Assembly (NCBI GenBank): GCA_964016885.1
Contig: OZ024747.1
Location: 2,378,262 to 2,442,261, forward strand
Direction: 5' to 3'
Origin: Eledone cirrhosa
Lineage: Eukaryota; Mollusca; Cephalopoda; Octopoda; Eledonidae
DNA length: 64,000 nt
Shown: positions 1-10,312 of the stretch, piece by piece
Layout of the letters: each line of letters opens with the position of its first letter
How positions within the stretch are numbered: the stretch's first letter is position 1
Made by a program: the position numbers and the translations under genes
The notes under the pieces: model-generated
Database searches by the model: none
Seen by the model: only the letters and a program-made list of their open reading frames with translations
Told to the model about the DNA's origin: nothing

Positions 1-1195
1 GCTCTTTAGTCCTGCTAGGGACTTGCCTGTGGCCAGCAATACCATGCATAACAAATGAGGCTTTTTGGTCCTGCTAGGGACTTGCCTGTGGCCAGCAATA
101 CCATGCATCACAAATGTGACTTTTTAGTCCTGCTAGGGACTTGCCTGTGGCCAGCAATACCATGCATCACAAATGTGGCTCTTTAGTCCTGCTAAGGACT
201 TGCCTGTGGCCAGCAATACCATGCATAACAAATGTGGCTTTTTGGTCCTGCTAGGGACTTGCCTGTGGCCAGCAATACCATGCATCACAAATGTGGCTCT
301 TTAGTCCTGCTAGGGACTTGCCTGTGACCAGCAATACCATGCATCACAAATGTGGCTCTTTAGTCCTACTAGGGACTTGCCTGTGGCCAGCAATACCATG
401 CATCACATCACAAATGTGGCTTTTTAGTCCTGCTAGGGACTTGCCTGTGGCCAGCAATACCATGCATCACAAATGTGGCTCTTTAGTCCTACTAGGGACT
501 TGCCTGTGGCCAGCAATACCATGCATCACATCACAAATGTGGCTTTTTGGTTCTGCTAGGGACTTGCCTGTGGCCAGCAATACCATGCATCACAAATGTG
601 GCTCTTTAGTCCTGCTAGGGACTTGCCTGTGACCAGCAATACCATGCATCACAAATGTGGCTCTTTAGTCCTACTAGGGACTTGCCTGTGGCCAGCAATA
701 CCATGCATCACAAATGTGGCTCTTTAGTCCTGCTAGGGACTTGCCTGTGACCAGCAATACCATGCATCACAAATGTGGCTCTTTAGTCCTACTAGGGACT
801 TGCCTGTGGCCAGCAATACCATGCATCACATCACAAATGTGGCTTTTTAGTCCTGCTAGGGACTTGCCTGTGGCCAGCAATACCATGCATCACAAATGTG
901 GCTCTTTAGTCCTACTAGGGACTTGCCTGTGGCCAGCAATACCATGCATCACATCACAAATGTGGCTTTTTGGTTCTGCTAGGGACTTGCCTGTGGCCAG
1001 CAATACCATGCATCACAAATGTGGCTCTTTAGTCCTGCTAGGGACTTTCCTGTGGCCAGCAATACCATGCATCACAAATGTGGCTTTTTAGTCCTGCTAG
1101 GGACTTGCTTATGGCCAGCAATACCATGCATCACAAATGTGGCTCTTTAGTCCTGCTAGGGACTTGCCTGTGGCCAGCAATACCATGCATCACAA
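1..1195. repeat. 59/64-bp minisatellite with 423-bp higher-order repeat
   Basis: About 20 head-to-tail copies of a 59-bp unit containing CTAGGGACTTGCCTGTGGCC and ending in CACAAATGTGG. Some copies carry a 5-bp ATCAC duplication, giving 64 bp. The same series of 59- and 64-bp variants recurs 423 bp apart (291 versus 714), which equals five 59-bp plus two 64-bp units. Short open frames run through the array only because the unit lacks stops. The array probably starts before the window, since the first unit is cut. Confidence 0.95.
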
Positions 1196-1865
1196 AAGAT
1201 GTCACATATCAAGCGCTGCCTGTACTTGAAGCTTTTTTGTTAGCGAGGAAAAGCTTCGCACAGGGCCAATCCCACTCTCTGAACATCGAATACATTTACC
1301 CAAAAAGAAGAACTGGTCTACATCATTGGATGCAAACGGTATCGCAGGTTTTATATCAGAGTGACCTTCTCCCGAAGAGAGGTTTTAATGAAGACTAGGA
1401 GTCTCTCGCTCCACCAAAATAAAAGAAAAAAATCCATATTGGATGGCTGTTGACTCTGCTGAGTTACTCCACCCTTATATACACACACACACGCAAACTC
1501 ATACACATGCAAATATCTTTATTTCTGTATATATAATTATAATTACATATACAGATGTATATATATATATGTGTGTGTGTGTTTGTAAGCTTGGATCTAT
1601 GTATGTGTGTGTGTGTCCGACACAGACACTTAAATGGATTTACAATATTATGCCAAAAAACACAACAAAAAAAGCCAATGGCATGACAGCAGTGAGGCTT
1701 CGGTTATTAATATGATTATTAAAAGATTATTATTGATAAAGTTGTCTTTTCTAGTGATCTTCCTCATGTCTTATTCATCAAGCTTTTCATTTATCTTAGC
1801 TATCATCAATCTACTTAAATACACCCATGCATGTATACACATACTCACATATGAATATAAGGCAA
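1196..1865. other. Unassigned sequence with short CA/TG tracts
   Basis: The first 200 bases next to the minisatellite are complex sequence with no recognised protein. Short (CA)n and (TG)n tracts follow at 1480-1610. I see no gene here. Confidence 0.5.
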
Positions 1866-1871
1866 TATATA

Positions 1872-1921
<50 letters not shown>

Positions 1922-2140
1922 CACATGTGTGTACATGTGTGTGCATATATTTAGAGATACATAGCTGGGATATATATATATATATCTATATATATATATG
2001 CATATACACACACACACATATATGTATATATATATATTGTGCATGTATATGCATATATTCATCAATTATATATATGTATGTTTGTGTGTTTTTGTCTGTG
2101 TGTATTTATGCATATATGAGCACGTGTATATGTTGAGATC
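1866..2140. repeat. (TA)n/(TG)n microsatellite cluster
   Basis: A pure TA run of about 50 bases is followed by imperfect TA, CA and TG tracts. Several open frames of Ile, Tyr, Met and His cross it in all directions and are artefacts. Confidence 0.9.
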
Positions 2141-2984
2141 TGATTATTCACAAGATGTCTCTTTGTGTAGTAGCAATGTGAGTGTAGCCACATGAATATA
2201 GACACAAAGACAGTTGATAAAGATCAAAGGAGAATTTCAAGTTGAAATCAAAGAAAGATCAAAGGAAGCAAGTTCTATCCTAGTTTTCAATTGAGATATC
2301 CCTTCCTTTAACTCATCATTCCTGATATTATTAATTAGGGAGCTAAAACTGAAAAACCATAAAAACATTTGACTGAGACCATGAGTCGTCAAATGTTAAG
2401 TTGGATAACCACAATATTATTATTACCTGACTTGTCCTCTATCTCAGGTGAACATTTAAAACATACAAATAAAATATGATGAAATAAAACAGACGAAAAG
2501 AAAATACAAACAAATAAAAGCTAACAAAATAGTTATTTGCTGATAGTAGAAATATATCCATGAAGTATTGGGAGGATATATAATTGAAAGATATGATATC
2601 ATATATAGCGATAAAGACGAAGGTATATTTTCTCCTATATAGGACCTTTTATTGAAACATATCAAACCAGATATTAGTTAGCCTTTGTGTTTGGTAATTT
2701 ATATTATGCTAGTTATTGAATTTATAAAAATCTATTGTGTATTCAAGTGGATTTTCTGACATTATTGATCGTAATTATTTGATATTGGTGAAATATTACA
2801 GATATAAGCAATATTTTTATTGGTAAAGGAACATTGAAAGCAGTTCTATTCTACTATAGAATTTTGAGAATTTAATCTCTCTGAGTTGACTAGTCCCAGT
2901 ATGCATGACATGAGAGCCAAGCTAAAGAAGTGTGAAGACATTCGCCTTGGGCAACTATCCTTATGTCTCTCATGTGTGAAGAAT
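2141..2984. other. Unique AT-rich sequence upstream of protocadherin
   Basis: Complex, non-repetitive sequence without a supportable open frame. It could hold upstream regulatory DNA or a 5' non-coding exon of the protocadherin gene, but I see no specific element. Confidence 0.4.
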
Positions 2985-3105
2985 CATTTATATATAATAT
3001 ATGTATATACATATATATAATATATATACATATATATATAATATATCTACACATTTATAATATATCTACACATTTATAATATATCTACACATTTATAATA
3101 TATCT

Positions 3106-3167
<62 letters not shown>

Positions 3168-3175
3168 CTCTATAA
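2985..3175. repeat. TA-rich tandem repeats
   Basis: Imperfect TA repeats contain about four copies of a 19-bp unit with CTACACATTTATAATATAT. A pure (TA)n run and a (TG)n tract follow. Confidence 0.85.
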
Positions 3176-3565
3176 AGTGTGTACGTGTGAATAGATATGT
3201 AATGTAAAACACATACACACATATGCTCACACTTACATATATATTTATGTAAAATTATTTTTTTAGACACATTTTTGTGTATTTGTTTATTCCTATTTCT
3301 GCATCTATTAAGAAATGTCTATTCGTATTATTTGAAAGGTAATATATGATATCAGTCTTTGTAAATTGGTTTTGAAGTAGTCGAAAAGAAAAAGAAAAGT
3401 TAAAGTGATATCTGTAGGAAACATAGAAATATCTTTTACTATATTAATAAACGTTTTTAGAAATTTATTATACTGATTGTAGAAAATTGATTTCACTCCT
3501 TCTACCTGTATAATTTACTATGATGAGGCATGAAGTTAAAGTAATAATTTCTTTCTATTTTTCAG

Positions 3566-3669
3566 ATTTATAGCAAATGCTAATGCATTCCTTCTAAATA
3601 GAGAGAGATAAATATACTCAAATATAATTCCAGCTGAAAGGATTGAAACTGTTTGGAGATTTTTTTTTA
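3566..3669 (+). promoter_or_regulatory. Putative 5' UTR with splice acceptor
   Basis: A pyrimidine-rich stretch ends in TATTTTTCAG at 3556-3565, a plausible acceptor for a non-coding upstream exon. A short upstream frame (ATG at 3577, stop at 3595) lies before the main start. An in-frame TAA at 3625 closes the protocadherin frame upstream, so the coding start must lie after it. The acceptor is inferred; RNA evidence would decide it. Confidence 0.4.
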
Positions 3670-6090
3670 ATGATTATGCTGGCAGTAGTGTGGCTAGAAC
3701 TTACATGTATTCTTATGGCTTTGCTAAAGCTATCCTGTTGTGCTGACATCATTTTTCATGTTAAAGAAGGCAGATATCCTGGTGAATATGTTGGGGACAT
3801 AGCTACTGATAGACGTTTGTCAGAAAGCATTCCATTGCGAGAACATAATCTACTTACATTCAGTCAGCTGCATGAAAGTTTGAGTGGGAAATCCCAGCTA
3901 TTCAACCTCACCAAAACAGGAAAACTTTACACAGCTCTGACATTAGATGCTGAATCCTTTTGTAAATACAACACTGAATGTTCTGCCATCGTTGAAGTAG
4001 CCGTTCAGAAAGAGGATTCTTTTGTGAGGATTATAGAAGTTAAAGTAATTGTTGATGATGTTAATGACAATCCACCAGAATTTACAGACAAGAAAGTTAA
4101 TCTTCAGTTTTATGAAACTGATGGCAAAGGAACAACAAAATCAATACCAAATGCTATTGATCGAGATGTTGGAGTTCTAAATTCCCAGATTACATATCAG
4201 TTAGCTGACAACGTGAATGAAACTTTTAAATTGTCAGTATCGAAGAAGTCTGTTGGTAAATCTAAGCTTGAGATTATTTTGAAGAAAAAGCTTGATAAAG
4301 AAATTCAAGATAAATATATACTAAAAGTCATAGCCAGAGACAGTGGCTATCCACCTAAAGAAAACATGCTTAATGTTATTGTAACTGTCACCGACCAAAA
4401 CGACAATGAACCTGTTTTCACCCAGAATGTTTATAATGTTTCAGTGAGAGAAGGATACCACACAAATGAAGCTATTGTTATGATATCAGCTAAAGATTTA
4501 GATTCGGGTGAAAATGGGAATGTTTCTTACAGTTTCAATAGTGATACCACAAACCTTACAAAGTCTTATTTCAAACTGAATAGACTGACTGGAGAGATTT
4601 TTCTCACTAAAAAATTTCCATTTGATAAAAGACAAACATATAAGATTTTCATTGATGCCACAGACAATGGCAGTCCTCCATTGAGTTCTACTGCAATTGT
4701 GATAGTTAATGTGCTAAACCAACAGAACAATGCTCCAAGAATTGATGTAAAATTTGTTTCTAAATCTGAAGGAAATCTTGTTAGCATTTCAGAAGGAGTA
4801 AAAGTTGGTAGCTTCATTGCTTATGTGAAAGTTATTGATAATGACAGTGGGCACAATGGAGAGGTTAGTTGTCTTCTAAAACATGAGAAATTTATGCTTC
4901 AAAGTCTGGGAAAAAATAAGTATAAAGTTGTTATTAAAAGTCTTGTCAACAGAGAATTAGAAAGTCACATGGATTTAAATATTGTTTGTGAAGATAAGGG
5001 ATTTCCATCCCTAAGGACAGTGAGAAAATTTTCTATCGAAGTGATAGATGTTAATGATGTACAACCATACTTTACAAAAAGCACATTTAAATTTTTAACT
5101 TATGAAAATGAAGAACCCAATTTTCCTGTTGGGTTTATTAATGCTACAGATCCTGATTTAGGCCTGGGAGGACAACTATCATATTCTTTGTTTGATGAAC
5201 ATGGCTATGTCCTTCCATTTAAGATTTCCAATTTTGGATTTATTACAACTACCCAATCATTAGATCATGAACAGCAGGAAACCTATAGTTTTCATGTGTT
5301 AGTCAAAGACAATGGTACACCATCTTTAAATAACACAGCTAATGTTTTTGTGGAAATCATGGATGAGAATGACAATGCACCATACTTCACATTTCCTAGT
5401 GTTAACCCTTTCAGTCTGGATGTCCATTACCATCCTCAGAGTAAGAGTGACATCACAACATTAAGAGCTTCTGACAGAGATAGCCATGTAAATTCCTTCC
5501 TCAGGTATGAAATATTTGGAGGCAATAATAAGCAATTATTTAAAGTTAATCCACACACAGGAGTTTTATCATTCTCTCGTACAGTTTACCAAAATGATGC
5601 TGGATCATATAATCTAAAATTAGCTGTCAAAGACAGTGGTACACCAGTTTTATCAGCCACAACTACATTGTCTTTGACACTAACTGTTAGTAATACAACA
5701 GCTAGAATGTACACAGCTGAGGACACAGAATCAGACAACAGAATACATATTAATTTGATGGTTATTATAGTAGTAGCAGCAGTGATAGTTTCTGTTGCTA
5801 TAGTGGTGTCTATAATAGTATGTGTTGTTCATAAAAGAAGCCAGAGAAATATTCAATATGGTACGACTAATGAATGTACTGGAGAAAGAAGGCCATCGGG
5901 TTATGTGTGTGAACAGATATCTCCTAAATATGATGTTCCTTTTACTATGGTAGCTGACCATGGTAGCAATAAAACATCTCAAACCACATTATTAAGAAGA
6001 GAACCTCATTCTGGATACAAATCTGACCATAATTGGGATGGTTCAACCTCAGGGATACATCTCCCTGCTATTAAACAAGAAGCTTATCAG
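3670..6090 (+). CDS. Protocadherin, first coding exon (ectodomain, TM and proximal tail)
   Basis: Encodes 807 residues of a non-classical cadherin, a calcium-dependent adhesion receptor of the plasma membrane. The first ATG after an in-frame stop is at 3670; the open frame reaches back only to a TTG at 3643. Residues 1-25 form a hydrophobic signal peptide ending in SCCAD. Six extracellular cadherin repeats follow. Their linker motifs are DDVNDNPPEF (129-138), TDQNDNEP (241-248), a degenerate NQQNNAP (350-356), IDVNDVQP (459-466) and MDENDNAP (564-571); the sixth repeat abuts the membrane. Residues 696-720 (MVIIVVAAVIVSVAIVVSII region) form the transmembrane helix. The short tail has no recognised catenin-binding motif. 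The exon ends CAG/GTAAGT at 6090 in phase 0; without splicing, translation would add only Val-Ser before TAG. A single large ectodomain exon is usual for cephalopod and vertebrate clustered protocadherins. Family assignment is firm; the orthologue is not identified. Confidence 0.95.
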
Positions 6091-6099
6091 GTAAGTTAG

Positions 6100-6480
6100 C
6101 TCAGATTTTTGACTCTTCTAAAATATATTTCTATTACAGTCAACTTCCCTAAGAAACAGCAAACTCAGAAATTTGAGATGTTGTTATTATCAGATCTCCA
6201 TTGTGTAGGTATCTTTCTTTTCACATGCATTTATTATATAGATATAACAGAAGAGCAGTAAGATATAAAAATACAACTTTTATTTCCTTCCCTGTGCTAG
6301 TAGGTTGACAAACAACCCCTGGTGACTCCTTTTGACAAGCACTGTATGCTTGTCATGGAAGTTTCATGAAAGAAAAGAAAGGTGATTCCCTCTTACCTTC
6401 CTTTTTTTTTTTTCTTAAAAAAAGTTTTTTTTTCTTAAAAGCACAATCTTGTTGACTATAATCAATTCTGATAGATAGAG
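6100..6480. other. Intron start, nothing recognised
   Basis: Complex AT-rich sequence with T and A homopolymers at 6400-6440. No gene, SINE or structured element is evident. Confidence 0.4.
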
Positions 6481-6565
6481 GTAGATAAATAGCTAGACAT
6501 AGAAAGATATATATATATATATATATATATAAAGAGAGAGAAAGAGAAAGAGAGAGAAAGGGGAG
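6481..6565. repeat. (TA)n(GA)n microsatellite
   Basis: A TA run is followed by imperfect GAGAAA repeats. Confidence 0.85.
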
Positions 6566-6589
6566 AGAGAGAAGAATCAATATAAGTAT

Positions 6590-6780
6590 TTGACTGATAC
6601 TTTATCAACCTTGAATGTATGAAAGGCAAAGTTGACCTCAGCATATTTGAAGTCAGAGCTGAAAGAGATGGAACTGCTGCTGCTGCAAGTTATTCCATCC
6701 TACACTCTAACAACTTTACCAACTCACTGCATTTCACTACCAAACACATCACTGTTCGCTGCTAAGTGCTCAGTAAGCGA
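6590..6780 (-). repeat. Diverged tRNA-SINE fragment
   Basis: Read on the minus strand, the segment resembles the body of the SINE family at 15393: GGCAAAGTTGACCTCAGCA followed by a TTTGAAGTCAGAGCTG box-B-like segment. It is strongly diverged and the family is uncertain. Confidence 0.4.
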
Positions 6781-6838
6781 TTTAGGTTAAAAGAAATATA
6801 TATACAAACATACACACACACATATATATATATATGAC

Positions 6839-6932
6839 GAAAGACCGTGACAAGTGGAGAGATGCTGAATAGGACCCATCCCACTCTTGCAAGCAGGGAA
6901 AAGCGGACGTAAAATGATGATGATGATATATA
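6839..6932 (+). repeat. LINE 3' end ending in (GAT)n
   Basis: Reads KDRDKWRDA, then a stop, then GCAAGCAGGGAAAAGCGG and a (GAT)n tail. It matches the fragments at 51183-51300 and 50187-50275. It is a heavily 5'-truncated LINE copy; its tail runs directly into (TA)n. Confidence 0.65.
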
Positions 6933-6948
6933 TATATATATATATATA

Positions 6949-7142
6949 ACGAAGGAGTTGTGGTAAGGAACCAGATGGACCATAACGCACCAGAGTACTC
7001 AATACTTAGGGTAGTAGAGAGGGTAATAGGAAAATGTATGACCCCGACGGCAGAGCTCAAGCAGTTTCGACGGGTATTTCTGTACAGAAATAGCCTTCGA
7101 AATGGCTTCAGCTCTGCCCTCGGGGGTCATACATTTTCCTAT
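6949..7142. repeat. (TA)n-bounded hairpin element, copy 1
   Basis: A palindrome has about 43-bp arms, AGGAAAATGTATGACCCC at 7028 and its complement ending at 7140. It is preceded by an 80-bp flank that also occurs, inverted, at 52535-52616. Both sides abut (TA)n. No coding content. Probably a foldback or MITE-like element. Confidence 0.75.
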
Positions 7143-7199
7143 ATATATATATATATATAATAAGTATTATGTATCGAAGTAACCACACGGCTAAGTCCG

Positions 7200-7313
7200 C
7201 ACATACATATATATATCGAATAATGGTAGTTAAGACTGGTTTAAATCATCATTATGGTTTATTGCATTATATATATTTCTGTTGCATGGTTATTCATGTG
7301 ACTTCATCAGATG

Positions 7314-7345
<32 letters not shown>
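7200..7345. repeat. Diverged hairpin-like element and (TA)n
   Basis: The segment ends in GACTTCATCAGATG followed by (TA)n. On the minus strand this reads CTGATGA and, 24 bases on, GAAATATATAT, the same order as the other CTGATGA-bearing elements. The fold is poor. Confidence 0.35.
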
Positions 7346-7349
<4 letters not shown>

Positions 7350-7504
7350 TCAATATAACAACAAAAAAGAGAAAGAACAGAAGTATTTTCAAAATGAAAT
7401 AACATAAATTGAAACATGCCAGAAGTGCTAGATAACAACTACATGTTTATTATATGGTAATTGTAGAGTAAGGAAACAAGCAAAATAAACATCTTAATGT
7501 TAAA

Positions 7505-7505
7505 A

Positions 7506-7541
<36 letters not shown>

Positions 7542-7565
7542 CACATATATATATGTGAGTCTCAG
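7505..7565. repeat. (TA)n microsatellite
   Basis: Imperfect TA repeats directly beside the hairpin element that starts near 7570. Confidence 0.8.
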
Positions 7566-7569
7566 GTTC

Positions 7570-7760
7570 AATAGGGGATAACCACAGTAAGTAAGGTACT
7601 CAATACATTAGTAGAGTGTATACAACAAAATTTAATATAGAAATGGCTTCTACAGGACTAGAACTGTTTTATTTGAAGGAAATCATCAGGGCTTTCCTGA
7701 TGATTTCCTTCGGATGAAACAGTTCTAGCTCTGTAGAAGCTATTTCTATATTAAATTTTG
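7570..7760. repeat. Hairpin element with 65-bp arms
   Basis: Arms 7626-7690 and 7696-7760 are nearly perfect inverted copies with a 5-base loop. The outer flank includes GGTACTCAATACATTAGTAG, which reappears inverted beside the related hairpin at 56558-56725. The arms carry TCTACAGGACTAGAACTG. No protein is encoded. Confidence 0.8.
7690..7740 (+). ncRNA. Possible degenerate hammerhead-like motif
   Basis: CTGATGA (7697-7703) and GAAA (7716-7719) enclose a short stem-loop (TTC with GGA, U-U at its base). ACAG (7719-7722) pairs with CTGT (7731-7734), followed by A as the cleavage-site base. Stem I would be GGCTTTC with GAAGC and needs a bulge. The order fits a type I hammerhead, but the stems are weak, so activity is doubtful. 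Confidence 0.3.
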
Positions 7761-8009
7761 TTTTTTTACATTTATATTTATTTTTTACTGAAAATGTTCT
7801 TTTATATATATATAAATTATACGTTAAACAAATTCAAGAAGCTATTTGAAATTCTCCTACACGAGTGTTTGATCTAAAGATGCTTTCGTCTTTTTCAATG
7901 GATTTCTTTAAGAATTTCTGAGTGTCGTTTTGTTTTATGAACTTTACAAAAAATGCCATTAGCTTGGCTTTTTCATTATTGTGGATGTTTATTTGGGAAG
8001 TGTTCTACT

Positions 8010-8205
8010 ACTGCTTCTACTACCACCAGCATACTACCACTATTACTTATAATACCACCACTACTACTAGCAGCATACTACTATTATCACCACCATTACT
8101 GTTACTACTACCACCACCACCACTACTACTAGTGCTACCAACACCACTACTACTATTACTACTACTTCCACCACCACCACTGCAGCTCCTCCTCCTTGTC
8201 CTCCT
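8010..8205. repeat. ACC/ACT triplet array
   Basis: Imperfect (CTA)n and (CCA)n triplets. The 168-codon open frame across it is an artefact of the repeat. Confidence 0.85.
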
Positions 8206-8574
8206 AATGTTATATATTTTTTCTTTCTTTAAGTTTTCAGGTTATTGTTTACATCTTGTATCACCAGGTTTAAACAAATTAGATGTTACATTGAAGACAG
8301 CTCCCTCTATATTATTAGATCTGTTCCTAGGATGGTTGTTTTGTGGAGGGAGAAAGAAGGTTTTTTTTTTATTAGGTTATGTTTTCTTGGATTTTGTTGG
8401 GGAATGTTTCAGGTCTTATTCTATTTAAGGAAGGTCTTTCTTTGCTCTTCTAAGTTATTTTACTTTGGTTTGGATCTTTCCTAGTGATATATTTTCTTTA
8501 GCTGATAAAAAATCTCAGGGGACCTTCTGTTGAGTTTTGTCTCTAGTTGGTTCCCCTTTCAATTTCTGACACTT

Positions 8575-8910
8575 GGAGGCACATGGCTTAGTGGTTAGAG
8601 CATTAGCCTTGCAATCGAAAGGTTGTGAGTTCAATTCTCAGACCGGGTGATGTGTTGTTTCCTTGAGCAAGACACTTTATTTCACATTGCTCCAGTTTAC
8701 TCAGCTGTAGAAATGAGATGATAGGGACTGGTGTCCCTATCATTCCACTACAAAGGGGTCGTGGAGGTGCCACGGCAAAAAAGCACCCAGCACTCACTGT
8801 AAATGAGGTTGGTGTTAGGAAGGGCATCCAGCTGTAGAAATCCAGCCAGAATCAGTCCCGTCCCACCCTTGCAAGCAGGGAAAAGTGGACGTAAAAATGA
8901 TGATGAGGAT
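8575..8910 (+). repeat. tRNA-derived SINE, family A, full-length copy
   Basis: A tRNA-like head carries box A TGGCTTAGTGGTTAGAGC (8584-8601) and box B GGTTGTGAGTTCAATTCTC (8621-8639). A conserved body follows, then GGTTGGTGTTAGGAAGGGCA, GCAAGCAGGGAAAAGTGG and a (GAT)n-type tail. Other copies: 26411-26748 (+) and 34768-35097 (-). The 3' part matches LINE 3' ends in this window. Pol III transcription from the internal boxes is expected from the family. Confidence 0.9.
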
Positions 8911-9010
8911 GTCAACTTTCGAAGTCGGCTGAAAAATTCACTCCTATGAAGGAGCAATGTTAGAGCTGTAAAATCTCACATGCCATTAATTTCTGTGGTG
9001 TGGTGTAACT
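8911..9010 (+). repeat. Fragment related to the MITE at 9970
   Basis: Shares TCGGCTGAAAAATTCA, CTATGAAGGAG, AGAGCTGTAAAATCT and GTTAATTTC-like words with the mariner-type MITE at 9970-10312. Its own terminal repeats are not visible. Confidence 0.45.
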
Positions 9011-9427
9011 ATTTACCACTTGGTGAATTGAACAAGTGTGATATAAGTATCTTAACCAGGAATAGCCATGTGGTTAAGAAATTAGTCCTTTACACACAGT
9101 ACACATGCAACCACATACAGAGCTGAATTAATGGGGGCGACAGCCATAGCAATTTATTTGCACCCTCAGCTGGGATTTTTAGTGTTAGTATGGTTAGAAT
9201 TGGGGGTTTGCTGTGTATTCTAATTTTTTTTTGTGTTTGAGGGTCCCCACCAAACCTGAAGTACCCTGAGTTCCCCAAAGTCTAAATCAAACCCTGAATA
9301 TACATACAAACACATTCATATATATATATATTACTTATACATCAACAATATTTTCTTTCAATACTATACTCGACTACAGAATATATCGATAGATTTTAGC
9401 AAATATTATTTGTAATGTTTATTTATT

Positions 9428-9550
9428 TATTGACAAGATCCCAGACCTCATTCACATACCGACTGGAGTGGAACTTGTCATACCGGACCACGGAAACAAT
9501 GTTTCCATTGGTCTTTCCATTGATTATACTATCTATTGGTCACAACTCAG
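9428..9550 (-). repeat. SINE family C fragment
   Basis: On the minus strand it matches the 3' half of the SINE at 55045-55290: the GGAAAGACCAATGGAAACATTG and CATTCACTTGCCGAGTGG-like words recur. The tRNA head is missing. Confidence 0.6.
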
Positions 9551-9794
9551 ACAGATCTAAACACTTTGTCTTTATATATCTTCACTAACTGGCTGTAAAA
9601 GAATATATTATATATGCAAATTAGTTTATCTGATTTACTTAAACCCTATGTAATACTGTCTCATTTTACAATTACAGGAGGGACTCAGTCATTAATGAAA
9701 TCCCAACACTAAGCTAGCTGACCTCTCTTTTACTGTTCACAACGATATTGCATATAAAACAAGGTAGTTATATATGTCTATTATATACTGTATT

Positions 9795-9917
9795 ATGTCC
9801 CTTTACCGTTCTGGCATCGATAAAATAAAATAGCAGTAACATATTGGGGTGGTTCGAGTGATTTTTCTTTCCCCCAAAACTGTTCCCCTTGTGTCTAAAT
9901 CAGAAACCATTACATAC
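9795..9917 (+). repeat. SINE family B, diverged 3' part
   Basis: Contains CATCGATAAAATAAAATAGC and GTGTCTAAATCAGAAACC, variants of the family B body seen at 15393 and 48712. Confidence 0.55.
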
Positions 9918-9969
9918 TGTGTTGGTTAAAATCTATTGAGATATTCTGTAGTTCTATATAGTATGTATA

Positions 9970-10312
9970 TATACGAGGGTCGACTGAAACATTCATAGGC
10001 TGACTATGAAGGAGTGATGCAAGAGCTGTGAAATCTTGCAGGGGTTAATTTCGACTCTTCTTCTTAATAATTGCATTGTTGAAAAATAAACCTCATTTAG
10101 TTATTCCATGAGAGTATCTTAGTCAGCCTATGAACTTTTCAGCCAACCCTTGTATAATAATTGCATTGTTTCATTCCATGAACTATGTTGAAAAATAAAC
10201 CTCATTTGGTCATTCCATGAGAGTATCTTAGTCAGCCTTGTATAATAACTGCATTGTCTCATTCCATGGACTATGTTGAAAAATAAACCTCATTTCAGAC
10301 GACCCTCATATT
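9970..10312. repeat. Mariner-like MITE with internal tandem duplication
   Basis: The left end CGAGGGTCGACTGAAA and right end TTTCAGACGACCCTC are inverted and flanked by TA, as for Tc1/mariner elements. Inside, a segment of about 90-100 bp containing GAAAAATAAACCTCATTT is repeated nearly three times. No transposase frame. Confidence 0.65.

Noticed and set aside
291..1398. Tandem MWLFSPARDLPV protein repeats
   Set aside because: The 59-bp unit length is not a multiple of three, so the frame alternates; there is no start context or conserved fold. It is a minisatellite.
3643..3669. Protocadherin start at TTG 3643
   Set aside because: TTG is an unlikely start in animals; ATG at 3670 gives a good signal peptide.
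8584..8650. Functional tRNA gene
   Set aside because: Boxes A and B are present, but the cloverleaf is not complete and the segment is the head of a repeated SINE.
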